Source: WHSW01 sp033856255 (GTDB lineage Bacteria; Actinomycetota; Thermoleophilia; Solirubrobacterales; 70-9). Taken from it: a stretch of DNA of 64,000 nucleotides. Positions 15,428 to 23,680 of the stretch are shown one piece after another. Where the stretch lies: positions 1 to 64,000 of the forward strand of contig JAWVFH010000054.1 of assembly GCA_033856255.1 (NCBI GenBank). Direction: 5' to 3'. The notes beneath the pieces were generated by a model. It was not told the origin of the DNA. It searched no databases and worked only from the letters and a program-made list of their open reading frames with translations. The stretch's first letter is position 1; each line of letters begins with the position of its first letter. A program made the translations under genes and the position numbers.

Positions 15428-16264
15428 ATGTCGATCCTGCAAGCGATCGTCCTCGGGATCATCGAGGGCGTCACGGAGTTCCTGCCGATCTCGAGCACCG
15501 GCCATCTGACGATCGCCGAGCAGGCGATGGGCTTCCAGATCGACGACGCCGACATCACGGCCTTCACGGCGATCATCCAGGTCGGCGCCGTGGCCGCTGT
15601 GCTCATCTTCCTCTGGGACGACATCTGGAAGATCCTCACCTCGCTGTGGCGCGGGATCACCGAGCCCCGCAGCCGCTCGACGCGCGATTTCCGCTTCGGG
15701 CTCGCGATCGCCATCGGCTCGATCCCGATCGCGATCGCCGGCCTGATCTTCCGCCATCAGATCGAGGGCTCGCTGCGCAACCTCTGGGTGGTCGGCACGG
15801 CGCTGATCCTCTGGAGCTTCGTCATGTACGCCGCCGACAACTCGGCGACCCAGCGCCGCCACGAAGAGGACTTCACGATGCGCGACTCGATCGTCATGGG
15901 CCTCACCCAGTGCATCGCCCTGATCCCCGGAGTCTCGCGCTCGGGGGCAACGATCGCCGCCGGCCTGTTCCGCGGTCTCGACCGAGTGACCGTGACGCGG
16001 ATGTCGTTCTTCCTCGCGATCCCGGCGCTGACCGCCGCCGGGGTGCTCGAGGCGGTGACCAAGGCGTCGGACATCTCCGCCGGGATCGGCTGGGGGCCGA
16101 CGCTGGTAGCGCTGGCGGTCAGCTTCTTCGTTGCCTACGCCTCGGTTGCCTGGCTGCTGCGCTACGTCGCCGGCCACAACTTCTCGCTCTTCATCGTCTA
16201 CCGGGTGCTGCTCGGTGTCGTGATCCTGGCCCTCGTCGCCACCGGCGTCAGCAGCCCGACGTAA
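15428..16264 (+). CDS. uppP: Undecaprenyl-diphosphatase
   Basis: Integral membrane phosphatase of 278 residues that recycles undecaprenyl pyrophosphate for cell-wall synthesis. Both signature blocks are intact: EGVTEFLPISSTGHL at residue 15, with the catalytic glutamates and serine, and LIPGVSRSGATI near residue 160, with the catalytic arginine. About eight hydrophobic segments match the family (also called BacA). The gene is followed by a strong terminator hairpin and preceded by a 92-bp intergenic region shared with a divergent small membrane-protein gene, so it is probably transcribed alone. Confidence 0.95.
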   Translation: MSILQAIVLGIIEGVTEFLPISSTGHLTIAEQAMGFQIDDADITAFTAIIQVGAVAAVLIFLWDDIWKILTSLWRGITEPRSRSTRDFRFGLAIAIGSIPIAIAGLIFRHQIEGSLRNLWVVGTALILWSFVMYAADNSATQRRHEEDFTMRDSIVMGLTQCIALIPGVSRSGATIAAGLFRGLDRVTVTRMSFFLAIPALTAAGVLEAVTKASDISAGIGWGPTLVALAVSFFVAYASVAWLLRYVAGHNFSLFIVYRVLLGVVILALVATGVSSPT

Positions 16265-16286
16265 TCCCCGGTCGCGGGGCATAGAA

Positions 16287-16320
16287 AGCGCGCGGCTCGG
16301 GGCAGGATGAGCCGCGCGCT
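16287..16320 (+). terminator. Rho-independent-like terminator after uppP
   Basis: AGCGCGCGGCTC (16287-16298) and GAGCCGCGCGCT (16309-16320) form a perfect 12-bp GC stem with a ten-base loop, 22 bases after the uppP stop. No T-run follows, as is common in actinobacteria. Confidence 0.8.
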
Positions 16321-16376
16321 GTGACGAGAGAGAGGATCTCGCTCGCCGCAGCGTTCTCGAATGGCCGTCCCCGGGC

Positions 16377-16420
16377 GTGAAAATCCGAGAAATTGCGTGT
16401 GAAAGTCCTGTGAACCGAGG
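16377..16420 (+). promoter_or_regulatory. PHO box: four 11-bp units upstream of the phosphate regulator gene
   Basis: Consecutive 11-mers GTGAAAATCCG, AGAAATTGCGT, GTGAAAGTCCT and GTGAACCGAGG show GTGAA at positions 1, 3 and 4 and a degenerate unit 2. An 11-bp direct-repeat array with a GTGAA/GTTCAC core is the known architecture of actinobacterial PhoP sites. It ends 25 bases before the preferred start of the regulator, suggesting autoregulation. Confidence 0.6.
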
Positions 16421-16445
16421 TGCTGAGCCGTCTGTGGCATCTACC

Positions 16446-17258
16446 ATGATCACGATGATGAGCGCGTCTTCGGCGGCCGTGCGGGTTGCGGTGATCGACA
16501 CCGACAGCGGTTTCCTGCACGTCCTCGGTCGCCGTTTCGAGTCAGCGGGCTGGGAGTACCGCGTGCACTCGGCCAACGTTCCGACCGAGGAGCTCGTGGC
16601 GATGAAGCTGAACGCGTTGCTCGTCGATCTGAATCAGCTCGGCCCTCTGGGCTGGGAGTTCCTCGAGCGCGTGTGCGGCATGCTGCCCGACCTCGGCGTC
16701 GTCGTCTGCACACAGGGCTCGACCGTGGCTCAGCGGGTCCGGGGTCTTCGCCTTGGCGCTGACGACTGGATCGTCAAGCCGGCGCATCCGGAAGAGGTGA
16801 TGGCCAGGATCGAGGCCGTGGTACGCCGCCGCCGCCGGGCGAGCTCGAAGACCGACTTCGGCCCGTTGGTCGCCGGCGAGATCGAGATTCGCCCCGATCA
16901 GTTCCAGGCGTTCGTCTCCGGGCGCAGCATGGGTCTGACGAGGCGGGAATTCGAGTTGCTCGAGACGCTCGCCGAGGCAAGCGGGCGTGTGATCGAACGC
17001 GAGCAGATCTACCAGCGTGTCTGGGGATACGCGATGGCCCACGGCGACCGCTCCGTTGATGTATTCGTGCGCAAGCTGCGAGCGAAGCTGCAGAAGCAGT
17101 CGCCCAACTGGAATTACATCCACACCCACTTCGGGGTGGGCTACCGCTTCGACGCCGAAGCTGTCACGGGCGACACCGAGCTTCCCACCGAGCCCGCGGC
17201 CGAACCACAGCCGGAGACTCGTTCACAGCGTTTTCACACCTCGGCGACTTCCTCGTAA
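16446..17258 (+). CDS. OmpR/PhoB-type response regulator of the pst cluster
   Basis: A 270-residue regulator: a receiver domain (about 14-125) and a winged-helix domain (about 145-240). Receiver landmarks are the acidic pair in VAVIDTDSG, the phospho-acceptor aspartate in ALLVDLNQLGP, the threonine in VVVCTQGS and the lysine in DDWIVKPAH. The effector shows MGLTRREFELLETLAEASGR, YQRVWGYA, RSVDVFVRKLRAKL and IHTHFGVGYRF, as in PhoB/PhoP. ATG 16446 is chosen over GTG 16377 because the latter lies in the PHO box. No histidine kinase is adjacent, so its PhoR partner must be elsewhere. It lies 63 bases before pstS and most likely activates it. The proline-rich tail (TELPTEPAAEPQPETRS) is an extension beyond the usual length. 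Confidence 0.82.
   Translation: MITMMSASSAAVRVAVIDTDSGFLHVLGRRFESAGWEYRVHSANVPTEELVAMKLNALLVDLNQLGPLGWEFLERVCGMLPDLGVVVCTQGSTVAQRVRGLRLGADDWIVKPAHPEEVMARIEAVVRRRRRASSKTDFGPLVAGEIEIRPDQFQAFVSGRSMGLTRREFELLETLAEASGRVIEREQIYQRVWGYAMAHGDRSVDVFVRKLRAKLQKQSPNWNYIHTHFGVGYRFDAEAVTGDTELPTEPAAEPQPETRSQRFHTSATSS
17221..17242 (+). promoter_or_regulatory. PHO-box-like repeat upstream of pstS
   Basis: GTTCACAGCGT followed directly by TTTCACACCTC gives two 11-bp units with a (G/T)TTCACA core, the reverse orientation of the array at 16377. It overlaps the last codons of the regulator gene and lies 80 bases before the pstS start, a usual position for PhoP activation. Confidence 0.5.
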
Positions 17259-17321
17259 CACCGCGACCCGAGCGCGCTGCGAGCCTGATCGCGTCAAGCG
17301 ATCAACAGAAGAAGGAAGCAA

Positions 17322-18425
17322 GTGATCACGAAGAAGTGGTTCGTCTGCGCATGCGCCGGGGGCGCACTGGCGCTCGGAATCGCCGCCTGTGGCGACAGCT
17401 CAAGCGACTCGACCAGCAGCGGTTCCTCATCGGCGGGGTCGGGTGACCTCTCCGGCGAGATCGCCGGCGCGGGCTCGAGCGCCCAGGAGGCGGCCCAGGA
17501 GGCCTGGATCGCCGGCGTCCAGGGCGCGAACGCCGACGTGACGATCTCCTACGACCCGGTCGGGTCGGGCGGCGGCCGCGAGCAGTTCAACGCCGGCGGC
17601 GTCAACTACGCGGGCACGGACTCGTCGTTCGCCGACGAGGAGCTCACCGCCGCAGAGAAGCAGTGCGGCGGCGCCGAGAACTTCGTCCAGATCCCCGCCT
17701 ACGTCTCGCCGATCGCGGTGATCTACAACCTCCCGGACGTCGATTCGCTGCAGCTCAGCCCGGACACGATCGCGGGGATCTTCAAACAGGAGATCACGAC
17801 CTGGAACGACCCGGCGATCGCCGCGGACAACCCCGACGCGACGCTGCCGGACACGCGGATCACGCCGGTCAACCGCTCGGACGACTCCGGCACCACGGCC
17901 AACTTCACCGACTACCTGTCGAAGGCCGCGCCCAGCGTCTGGACGTTCCCACCGGACGACACCTGGCCCGTCAAGGGCGGCGAGTCCGCCGAGGGCACCT
18001 CGGGCGTCGTCGAGGCGGTGACCGCGGGTGAGGGCACGATCGGCTACGCCGACGCGAGCCAGGCCGGCGACCTCGGGATCGCCAACGTCGGGGTCGGCGA
18101 CTCGTTCATCGAGCCGACCGCCGACGGCGCGGCCCACGACGTCGAGATCTCGAAGGAGAGCACGAGCGTTGGCGGCGCCGAGTACGTGACCGCCTACGAG
18201 CTCGAGCGCACCTCGACCGATACGGCCAACTACCCGGTCGTGCTGGTCTCGTACCTGGCCACCTGCACGTCGGGCGACGGCTCGGACATCGTCAAGGCGC
18301 TGTTCGACTACGCGATCAGCGCTGAGGGCCAGCAGGCCGCGGCCGACAACGCCGGCTCGGCTCCGATCACCGACAAGGTCCGCGAGCAGATCCAGCCCTC
18401 GGTCGACGCGATCCAGGCGGGCTGA
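17322..18425 (+). CDS. pstS: Phosphate ABC transporter substrate-binding lipoprotein
   Basis: High-affinity phosphate-binding lipoprotein of 367 residues. Start GTG 17322 follows GAAGGAAG. The signal peptide ends in a lipobox, GIAACG, with the lipidated cysteine near residue 23, followed by a serine-rich linker. The binding core shows GAGSSAQEAAQEAW, DPVGSGGGREQF, GTDSSF, and NRSDDSGTTANFTDYL, the phosphate-contacting SGT loop. It delivers phosphate to PstC/PstA. It is the first gene of pstSCAB-phoU, downstream of a PHO-like box. Confidence 0.96.
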   Translation: MITKKWFVCACAGGALALGIAACGDSSSDSTSSGSSSAGSGDLSGEIAGAGSSAQEAAQEAWIAGVQGANADVTISYDPVGSGGGREQFNAGGVNYAGTDSSFADEELTAAEKQCGGAENFVQIPAYVSPIAVIYNLPDVDSLQLSPDTIAGIFKQEITTWNDPAIAADNPDATLPDTRITPVNRSDDSGTTANFTDYLSKAAPSVWTFPPDDTWPVKGGESAEGTSGVVEAVTAGEGTIGYADASQAGDLGIANVGVGDSFIEPTADGAAHDVEISKESTSVGGAEYVTAYELERTSTDTANYPVVLVSYLATCTSGDGSDIVKALFDYAISAEGQQAAADNAGSAPITDKVREQIQPSVDAIQAG

Positions 18426-18441
18426 GCGCCTGGAAGCGCAT

Positions 18442-19386
18442 CTGGACACCACCACCAACGCCGGGCAGATCCTCGCCGCGGCGTCCGGCGGTAGCCGCCG
18501 CGCTGGAGATCGGATCTTCTCCAACGCGGCGGTGATCGCCGGGGTGACGATCCTCGTCCTGCTGGCCGGGGTGGCGATCTTCCTGATCGGCGAGTCGGTG
18601 CCGGCCGTGACGGCCAACTCGGCCGACCTGCCGGACGGCAAGAGCGTGCTCTCCTACGTTGCGCCGCTCGTCTTCGGAACCCTGCTGGCGGCGACCATGG
18701 CGGTGATCGTGGCCGTGCCGCTGGCCGTCGCGGTCGCCCTCTTCATCACCCACATCGCGCCCAAGCGGCTGGCTCAGCCGCTTGGCTACATCGTCGACCT
18801 CCTGGCCGCGATCCCGAGCATCGTCTACGGCCTCTGGGGGATCTTCGTGATCGGTCCCGCGGCCGTGCCGGTGATGGACTGGCTCGAGCAGCACCTCGGC
18901 TTCATCCCGCTGTTCGCGGGCCCGGCGTCGCCGACCGGGCGCACGATGCTGGTCGTCACGATCGTGCTCGCGGTGATGATCCTGCCGATCGTCTCCGCGG
19001 TCGCCCGCGAGGTCTTCTCGCAGACCCCTCGCCGGCTCCAGGAGGGGGCGCTGGCGCTCGGGGCGACGCGCTGGGAGATGATCCGGATGACCGTGCTGCC
19101 GTTCGGCAAGTCGGCGGTGATCAGCGGCTCGATGCTCGGCCTCGGCCGCGCCCTCGGTGAGACGATGGCGGTGGCGATCATCCTCTCCGCCTCCGGCGTC
19201 GTCACCTTCAACCTGATCAGCTCGTCGAACTCCTCGACGATCGCCGCCAACATCGCCCTCAACTTCCCCGAGTCCTCGGGGATCGCCGTGAACGTCCTGA
19301 TCTTCACCGGCCTCGTCCTCTTCGGGATCACCCTCGTCGTCAACATGATCGCCCGGCTGATCATCGCCCGGAGCAATGTCCAGTAG
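18442..19386 (+). CDS. pstC: Phosphate ABC transporter permease PstC, probable CTG start
   Basis: One of the two channel subunits of the Pst transporter. The permease core includes ALALGATRWEMIRMTVLPFGK (cytoplasmic coupling loop), six membrane segments and the GRALGETMAVAIILS region. The first ordinary start codon is GTG 18532, at the edge of helix 1. The frame upstream encodes DTTTNAGQILAAASGGSRRA then GDRIFSN, which looks like the usual PstC N-terminus, but no in-frame ATG, GTG or TTG exists there. CTG 18442 has GGAAG five bases upstream and is the best candidate. If CTG is not used, the gene is 18532-19386. The end overlaps pstA by 11 bases. Confidence 0.88.
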   Translation: MDTTTNAGQILAAASGGSRRAGDRIFSNAAVIAGVTILVLLAGVAIFLIGESVPAVTANSADLPDGKSVLSYVAPLVFGTLLAATMAVIVAVPLAVAVALFITHIAPKRLAQPLGYIVDLLAAIPSIVYGLWGIFVIGPAAVPVMDWLEQHLGFIPLFAGPASPTGRTMLVVTIVLAVMILPIVSAVAREVFSQTPRRLQEGALALGATRWEMIRMTVLPFGKSAVISGSMLGLGRALGETMAVAIILSASGVVTFNLISSSNSSTIAANIALNFPESSGIAVNVLIFTGLVLFGITLVVNMIARLIIARSNVQ

Positions 19387-20452
19387 CGCCGCCCCACTCG
19401 AGCCCGATTCGCCCTTCTCGACGGCTGCGATGGGCACCGGGACGCTGCCCGACTGGGCCCCATATGGGGTCGTCGCCGGGTCGGCGGCGTTCGCCGCGAC
19501 CGTGCTCGCCGCCACCTCGAGCTTCGCCTTCGGCCTCCTCTTCTTCGCCACCGCGCTCATCTCCAGCGCCACGATCTACGGCTGGTCGCGCGCGGTCGAG
19601 GGTCGGCGCGAGGCCAAGAACCGCCTGGTCACGTTCGTGATCGTCTTCGCCTTCCTGCTCGCCCTGACGCCGCTGATCTCATTGGTCTACGAGGTCGTGC
19701 ACCGCGGCCTGGCGCGCTTCGACGCCGACTTCTTCACCACCTCGGCGCGGGGGGCGATCGGTGCCGAGGGGGGCGCCGAGCACGCGATCATCGGCACCCT
19801 GGTGATCACCGCCGTCGCCACCGTGATCGCGGTGCCGATCGGGCTGATGGCGGCGATCTACCTGAACGAGTACGGCACCGGCCGCCTGCGCCGGGCCCTG
19901 ACCTTCTTCGTCGACGTGATGACCGGAATCCCGTCGATCGTCGCCGGGCTGTTCGCCTTCGCGCTGTTCGAGCTCTTCTTCGGTCCCGGGATCCGGCTCG
20001 GGATCATGGGCTCGGTGGCGCTCGCGGTGTTGATGATCCCGATCGTCATCCGCTCGGCGGAGGAGATCCTCAAGATCGTCCCCAACCACCTGCGCGAGGC
20101 CGCCTACGCGCTGGGGACGCCGAAGTGGCGGACGATCGTCAAGGTCGTGCTGCCGACGGCGCTCGCCGGCCTGGTCACCGGGGTGATGCTGGCCGTCGCC
20201 CGGATCATCGGCGAGACGGCCCCGCTGCTGGTCACCACCGGGGTCGTCGACTCGGTGAACGCGAACCCGTTCGAGGGCCGGATGCAGAACCTCGCCGTCT
20301 ACGCCTTCAACGAGTACCGCAGCCCGGGCGTGGACCGCCAGGCCGCTTTCGACCGCGCCTGGGCGGCGGCGCTGACCCTGCTTTTGATCGTCATGGCCTT
20401 GAACCTGATCGCGCGGTTCGTCTACCGCCGGTTCGGAACCGAAATCCGCTGA
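19376..20452 (+). CDS. pstA: Phosphate ABC transporter permease PstA
   Basis: Second channel subunit, 358 residues. Compared with the usual PstA of about 290 residues it has an N-terminal extension with two additional hydrophobic segments (around residues 30-65: YGVVAGSAAFAATVLAAT and FGLLFFATALISSATIYG) before the helix FVIVFAFLLALTPLISLVYE. The coupling loop AAYALGTPKWRTIVKVVLPT and ARIIGETAPLLVTTG are typical. It starts at ATG 19376 within the pstC 3' end and ends 25 bases before pstB. Confidence 0.94.
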   Translation: MSSSAAPLEPDSPFSTAAMGTGTLPDWAPYGVVAGSAAFAATVLAATSSFAFGLLFFATALISSATIYGWSRAVEGRREAKNRLVTFVIVFAFLLALTPLISLVYEVVHRGLARFDADFFTTSARGAIGAEGGAEHAIIGTLVITAVATVIAVPIGLMAAIYLNEYGTGRLRRALTFFVDVMTGIPSIVAGLFAFALFELFFGPGIRLGIMGSVALAVLMIPIVIRSAEEILKIVPNHLREAAYALGTPKWRTIVKVVLPTALAGLVTGVMLAVARIIGETAPLLVTTGVVDSVNANPFEGRMQNLAVYAFNEYRSPGVDRQAAFDRAWAAALTLLLIVMALNLIARFVYRRFGTEIR

Positions 20453-20477
20453 CAACACGACCCGGGAGCATGGATAT

Positions 20478-21380
20478 ATGTCGCAGCAGGCCGCAGGAAG
20501 CACGATGAGCAGCGAGCTCCCGGCCGAGGACGTCGCGCCCGCGCCGGCGCTCTCGGCGCTCGAGCCCGCGCGCGAGCGGGTGACGCGTCCGATCGACCGC
20601 CCGGCCACGACCGTCGAGGTCAGGGACGTGGACCTCTACTACGGCGACTTCCAGGCCGTGCGGGGCGTGACGATGACGATCGAGCCGAACAAGGTCACGG
20701 CCCTGATCGGTTCCTCGGGTTGCGGCAAGACGACCTTTCTGCGCTCGCTCAACCGCATGCACGAGCTCACCCCGGGCGCCCGGGCCGACGGCGAGATCAC
20801 CCTCGACGGCCACAACATCTACGACGCGAGGATCGACCCGGTCGCGGTGCGACGGCTGGTGGGAATGGTCTTCCAGGCGCCGAACCCCTTCCCGACGATG
20901 TCGATCGCCGAGAACGTCGCCGCCGGGCTCAACCTCAACAACCGCAAGGTCTCCAAGTCCGACCGGGAGGCCGTGGTCGAGCGCGCGCTTCGCGGTGCGC
21001 ACCTCTGGGATGAGGTCAAGGACCGCCTCGACAAGCCCGGCTCGGGGCTCTCGGGGGGCCAGCAGCAACGCCTCTGCATCGCCCGCGCCACCGCGGTCGA
21101 GCCCGAGGTCCTGCTCATGGACGAGCCCTGCTCGGCCCTCGACCCCGTGGCCACCCTGGCGGTCGAGGACCTGATCGCCGAGCTCAGGGCCAAGTACACG
21201 ATCGTGATCGTCACCCACAACATGCAGCAGGCCGCGCGGGCCAGCGATACGACCGCGTTCTTCAACATCGAAGCGAGCGGCAAACCCGGGCGCCTGATCG
21301 AGATGGGGCCAACGGAGAAGATCTTCACCAGCCCGCGGGAAACAGCCACCGAGGACTACGTCAGCGGGCGGTTCGGCTGA
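20478..21380 (+). CDS. pstB: Phosphate ABC transporter ATP-binding protein
   Basis: Cytoplasmic ATPase of 300 residues driving phosphate import. Walker A is GSSGCGKTTF near residue 82; the Q-loop is GMVFQAPNPFPTMS; the ABC signature is LSGGQQQRLCIARA near residue 190; Walker B is VLLMDEPCSALDPVAT; the switch histidine is in IVIVTHNMQQAAR. An N-terminal tail of about 40 residues precedes the usual PstB start; an in-frame ATG at 20505 (MSSELPAED) is an alternative. It sits between pstA and phoU. Confidence 0.96.
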   Translation: MSQQAAGSTMSSELPAEDVAPAPALSALEPARERVTRPIDRPATTVEVRDVDLYYGDFQAVRGVTMTIEPNKVTALIGSSGCGKTTFLRSLNRMHELTPGARADGEITLDGHNIYDARIDPVAVRRLVGMVFQAPNPFPTMSIAENVAAGLNLNNRKVSKSDREAVVERALRGAHLWDEVKDRLDKPGSGLSGGQQQRLCIARATAVEPEVLLMDEPCSALDPVATLAVEDLIAELRAKYTIVIVTHNMQQAARASDTTAFFNIEASGKPGRLIEMGPTEKIFTSPRETATEDYVSGRFG

Positions 21381-21382
21381 GG

Positions 21383-22075
21383 ATGGCCGTTCGGGTCGAG
21401 TACCGCGAGGAGCTGGAAGCGCTCGAGCGCCGCGCGCTGGAGGGGATCGAGCTGGTCGCCGGCCAGCTCGAGCGGGCTATCGAGGCGGTTGAGCACCGCG
21501 ACACCGAGCTCGCCGAGCTCGTGATCGCCAACGACGACGTGATCGACGGGCGCTATCTCGAGGTCCACCAATCGATCCTCACCCTGCTCGCCACCCAGGC
21601 GCCGGTGGCGACGGACCTGCGGCTGATCGCGGCGCTCCTGCACCTGATGAAGGCGATCGAGCGGATGGGCGACCAGTGCGTGAACGTCGCCAAGCTGATC
21701 CCGCTGACCGGTCATACGCCGCCCGCCGACGAACGGATCGTCCGCGACGTGGTGACGATGGGCAAGCAGGTCAAGACTCAGCTCTCACAGGCCAAGCGCG
21801 CCTTCGAGCAGCGTGACGTCGAGATGGCGCGCGACCTGGTGCGCCAGGACGACGTCGTCGACAACCTCAACAAGGAGATCTTCCGGATCGCGCTCGAGAT
21901 CGGCGACGATCACGACCGTCGCGAGTGGGCGATGACGATGATCCTCGGAGCCCGCGCGATCGAGCGGATCGGCGACAACACCGTCGACATCGGCGAGCAG
22001 GTGGCCTTCATCGTCACCGGGCTGTTTCGCGAGTTTCAGGACGCCTCGCACCCCGGCGAGCCGGTCCCGAACTAG
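21383..22075 (+). CDS. phoU: Phosphate signalling protein PhoU
   Basis: A 230-residue cytosolic protein made of two three-helix bundles. Each repeat carries its metal-binding motif: IERMGDQCVNVAKL near residue 95 and IERIGDNTVDIGEQ near residue 195, matching the E/DXXXD pattern of PhoU. It links the Pst transporter to the response regulator, dampening the pho response when phosphate is plentiful. It begins two bases after the pstB stop, so it is part of the same operon. Confidence 0.95.
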   Translation: MAVRVEYREELEALERRALEGIELVAGQLERAIEAVEHRDTELAELVIANDDVIDGRYLEVHQSILTLLATQAPVATDLRLIAALLHLMKAIERMGDQCVNVAKLIPLTGHTPPADERIVRDVVTMGKQVKTQLSQAKRAFEQRDVEMARDLVRQDDVVDNLNKEIFRIALEIGDDHDRREWAMTMILGARAIERIGDNTVDIGEQVAFIVTGLFREFQDASHPGEPVPN

Positions 22076-22131
22076 TGGTCGCGTCCATGGCGCCGCCCGC
22101 GCCTATCCGCACCCTTTGGCATGATCGGTTG

Positions 22132-23037
22132 ATGCTGTGCGCCGCGGTCGACATAGGCTCGAACACCACCCGTGTGCTGGTCGCGGAGCCCCAGGACGGC
22201 CAGCTGCGCAAGGTGATGGAGCAGCGGGCCTACACCCGCTTCGAAAAGGACTCGAAGCGCAAGGGCAAGATCACCGACGAGAAGATCGCCGAGCTCGCCG
22301 AGGTCGTCACGACCCAGGTGCGGCTGGCCGAGGAGCTCGGCGCCGAGGCGATCCGGATCGTCGCCACCGCGGCGATCCGCGAGTCGAAGAACGCCGAGCA
22401 GGCGGCGGCGCAGATCGCCGAGGCGGCAGGTATGCCGGTCGACGTCCTCTCTGAGGAGGAGGAGGGGCGCCTGGCCTTCATCGGCGCGACCAAGACCCTC
22501 GGCCACCCGGTCGAGGGCGACATCGGGGTCGTCGACGTCGGTGGCGGCTCCTCGGAGATCATCCTCGGCACTGTGACCGAGGGCGTCCGCGAGGTGCGGT
22601 CGTTCAAGATCGGCTCCGGGGCCGTCGCTGAGGAGTTCCTGACCAACGATCCGCCGTCGGCGTCCGAGATCCGCTCGCTGCGCGACTACATCGACGACTT
22701 CTTCGAGGGGATCGAGGTCGAGCAGCCCGCGCAGGCGGTCGCGGTGGGCGGCAGCGCCACGTCGCTGCGGACCCTGGTTGGGGCGGTGCTCGAGTACGAG
22801 ACCCTGGAGCGGGCGGTGCGGGTCCTGACCGGCGATCCGATCGCCGAGGTGGCGAAGAAGTTCGAGCTCGATCCGCGCCGGGTCCGGATCCTGCCCGCCG
22901 GAGTGCTGATCCTGGAGAAGCTCGCCGAGCTGCTCGGCCAGCCGCTTCAGATCGGCAAGGGCGGCCTGCGCGAGGGGATCATCCTCGATCTGCTTCACGA
23001 CGCCTCGAACGGCGCGCCCGCGGTGATCGCGGCCTAG
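22132..23037 (+). CDS. ppx: Exopolyphosphatase / GppA family phosphatase
   Basis: A 301-residue ASKHA-fold phosphatase from ATG 22132. The first phosphate loop is DIGSNTTRVLVAE at residue 7 and the second is VVDVGGGSSEIILG near residue 140; the catalytic glutamate is expected in IVATAAIRES around residue 80. The protein is the short two-domain form without the C-terminal HD-like extension of E. coli Ppx, as in many actinobacteria (Ppx1 type). It should split phosphate from polyphosphate chain ends or pppGpp. Placed 56 bases after phoU and just before the CHAD pair, it belongs to the phosphate/polyphosphate hub. Confidence 0.9.
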   Translation: MLCAAVDIGSNTTRVLVAEPQDGQLRKVMEQRAYTRFEKDSKRKGKITDEKIAELAEVVTTQVRLAEELGAEAIRIVATAAIRESKNAEQAAAQIAEAAGMPVDVLSEEEEGRLAFIGATKTLGHPVEGDIGVVDVGGGSSEIILGTVTEGVREVRSFKIGSGAVAEEFLTNDPPSASEIRSLRDYIDDFFEGIEVEQPAQAVAVGGSATSLRTLVGAVLEYETLERAVRVLTGDPIAEVAKKFELDPRRVRILPAGVLILEKLAELLGQPLQIGKGGLREGIILDLLHDASNGAPAVIAA

Positions 23038-23062
23038 GGGCAGCCGGCGTTAGGCTGCCTGG

Positions 23063-23680
23063 ATGGCCAAGGCCCGGCCGATCCCCGAGCTCGGGGAGGA
23101 CGATGCGTTCGCTGCCGCCGCGGCGAAGATCGTCGCGACTCGTGCCCGGGAGCTCGCTGACGAGGCGGCCGGCGTGCTCGACGTCGATGACATCGAGCGC
23201 GTACACGACATGCGGGTCGCGACCAGGCGGCTGCGGGCCGCGCTCGAGGTCTTCGAGCCCTGCTTTTCGAAGCGGCGTTTCCGGGCGACGCTGAAGGAGG
23301 TCAAGGCGCTCGCCGACGCCCTCGGGGAGCGGCGCGATCGAGACGTCACGATCGCGGCCCTGACCGACTTCGAGAGCGAGATCGGCGCCCCCGACCGCCC
23401 GGGGATTCGCAATCTGACCGAGCGCCTTCGCCACGAGCAGGCGAAGGCCAACGAGGGGCTCGCGCCTTACGTGACCAGAGCGCGGGTGACGGCGCTGCGC
23501 GAGCGCCTCGATGAGCTCGTCGCCGAGGCGGAGGGAACAATTCCGGCCACCTCCTCGGTTTCGCCTACGGGGGTGCCGGGTCCCCGCGAGGGATCGGATG
23601 TCGGGACGGTGCGCCCCGTGCCTGAGGCTCCGACCGACCCGGATGTGCGCGCCGTCACCAACGGGGGCGAGCCGCGGTGA
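23063..23680 (+). CDS. CHAD-domain protein, N-terminal half of a split domain
   Basis: A 205-residue protein with the first CHAD repeat: VHDMRVATRRLRAALEVFEP near residue 47 followed by LKEVKALADALGERRDRDVT, the conserved histidine/arginine helix and aspartate-containing partner helix. CHAD domains are basic helical bundles known to bind polyphosphate. After about residue 150 the sequence turns into a low-complexity proline/threonine-rich linker (TIPATSSVSPTGVPGPREGS). The second CHAD repeat is missing here but is found in the next ORF, which overlaps by four bases (GTGA). The two polypeptides probably assemble into one domain. Position after ppx supports a polyphosphate role. Confidence 0.82.
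   Translation: MAKARPIPELGEDDAFAAAAAKIVATRARELADEAAGVLDVDDIERVHDMRVATRRLRAALEVFEPCFSKRRFRATLKEVKALADALGERRDRDVTIAALTDFESEIGAPDRPGIRNLTERLRHEQAKANEGLAPYVTRARVTALRERLDELVAEAEGTIPATSSVSPTGVPGPREGSDVGTVRPVPEAPTDPDVRAVTNGGEPR

Noticed and set aside
16377..16445. N-terminal extension of the phosphate regulator from GTG 16377
   Set aside because: The segment is made of 11-bp PHO repeats and encodes no conserved receiver sequence; the domain begins after ATG 16446.
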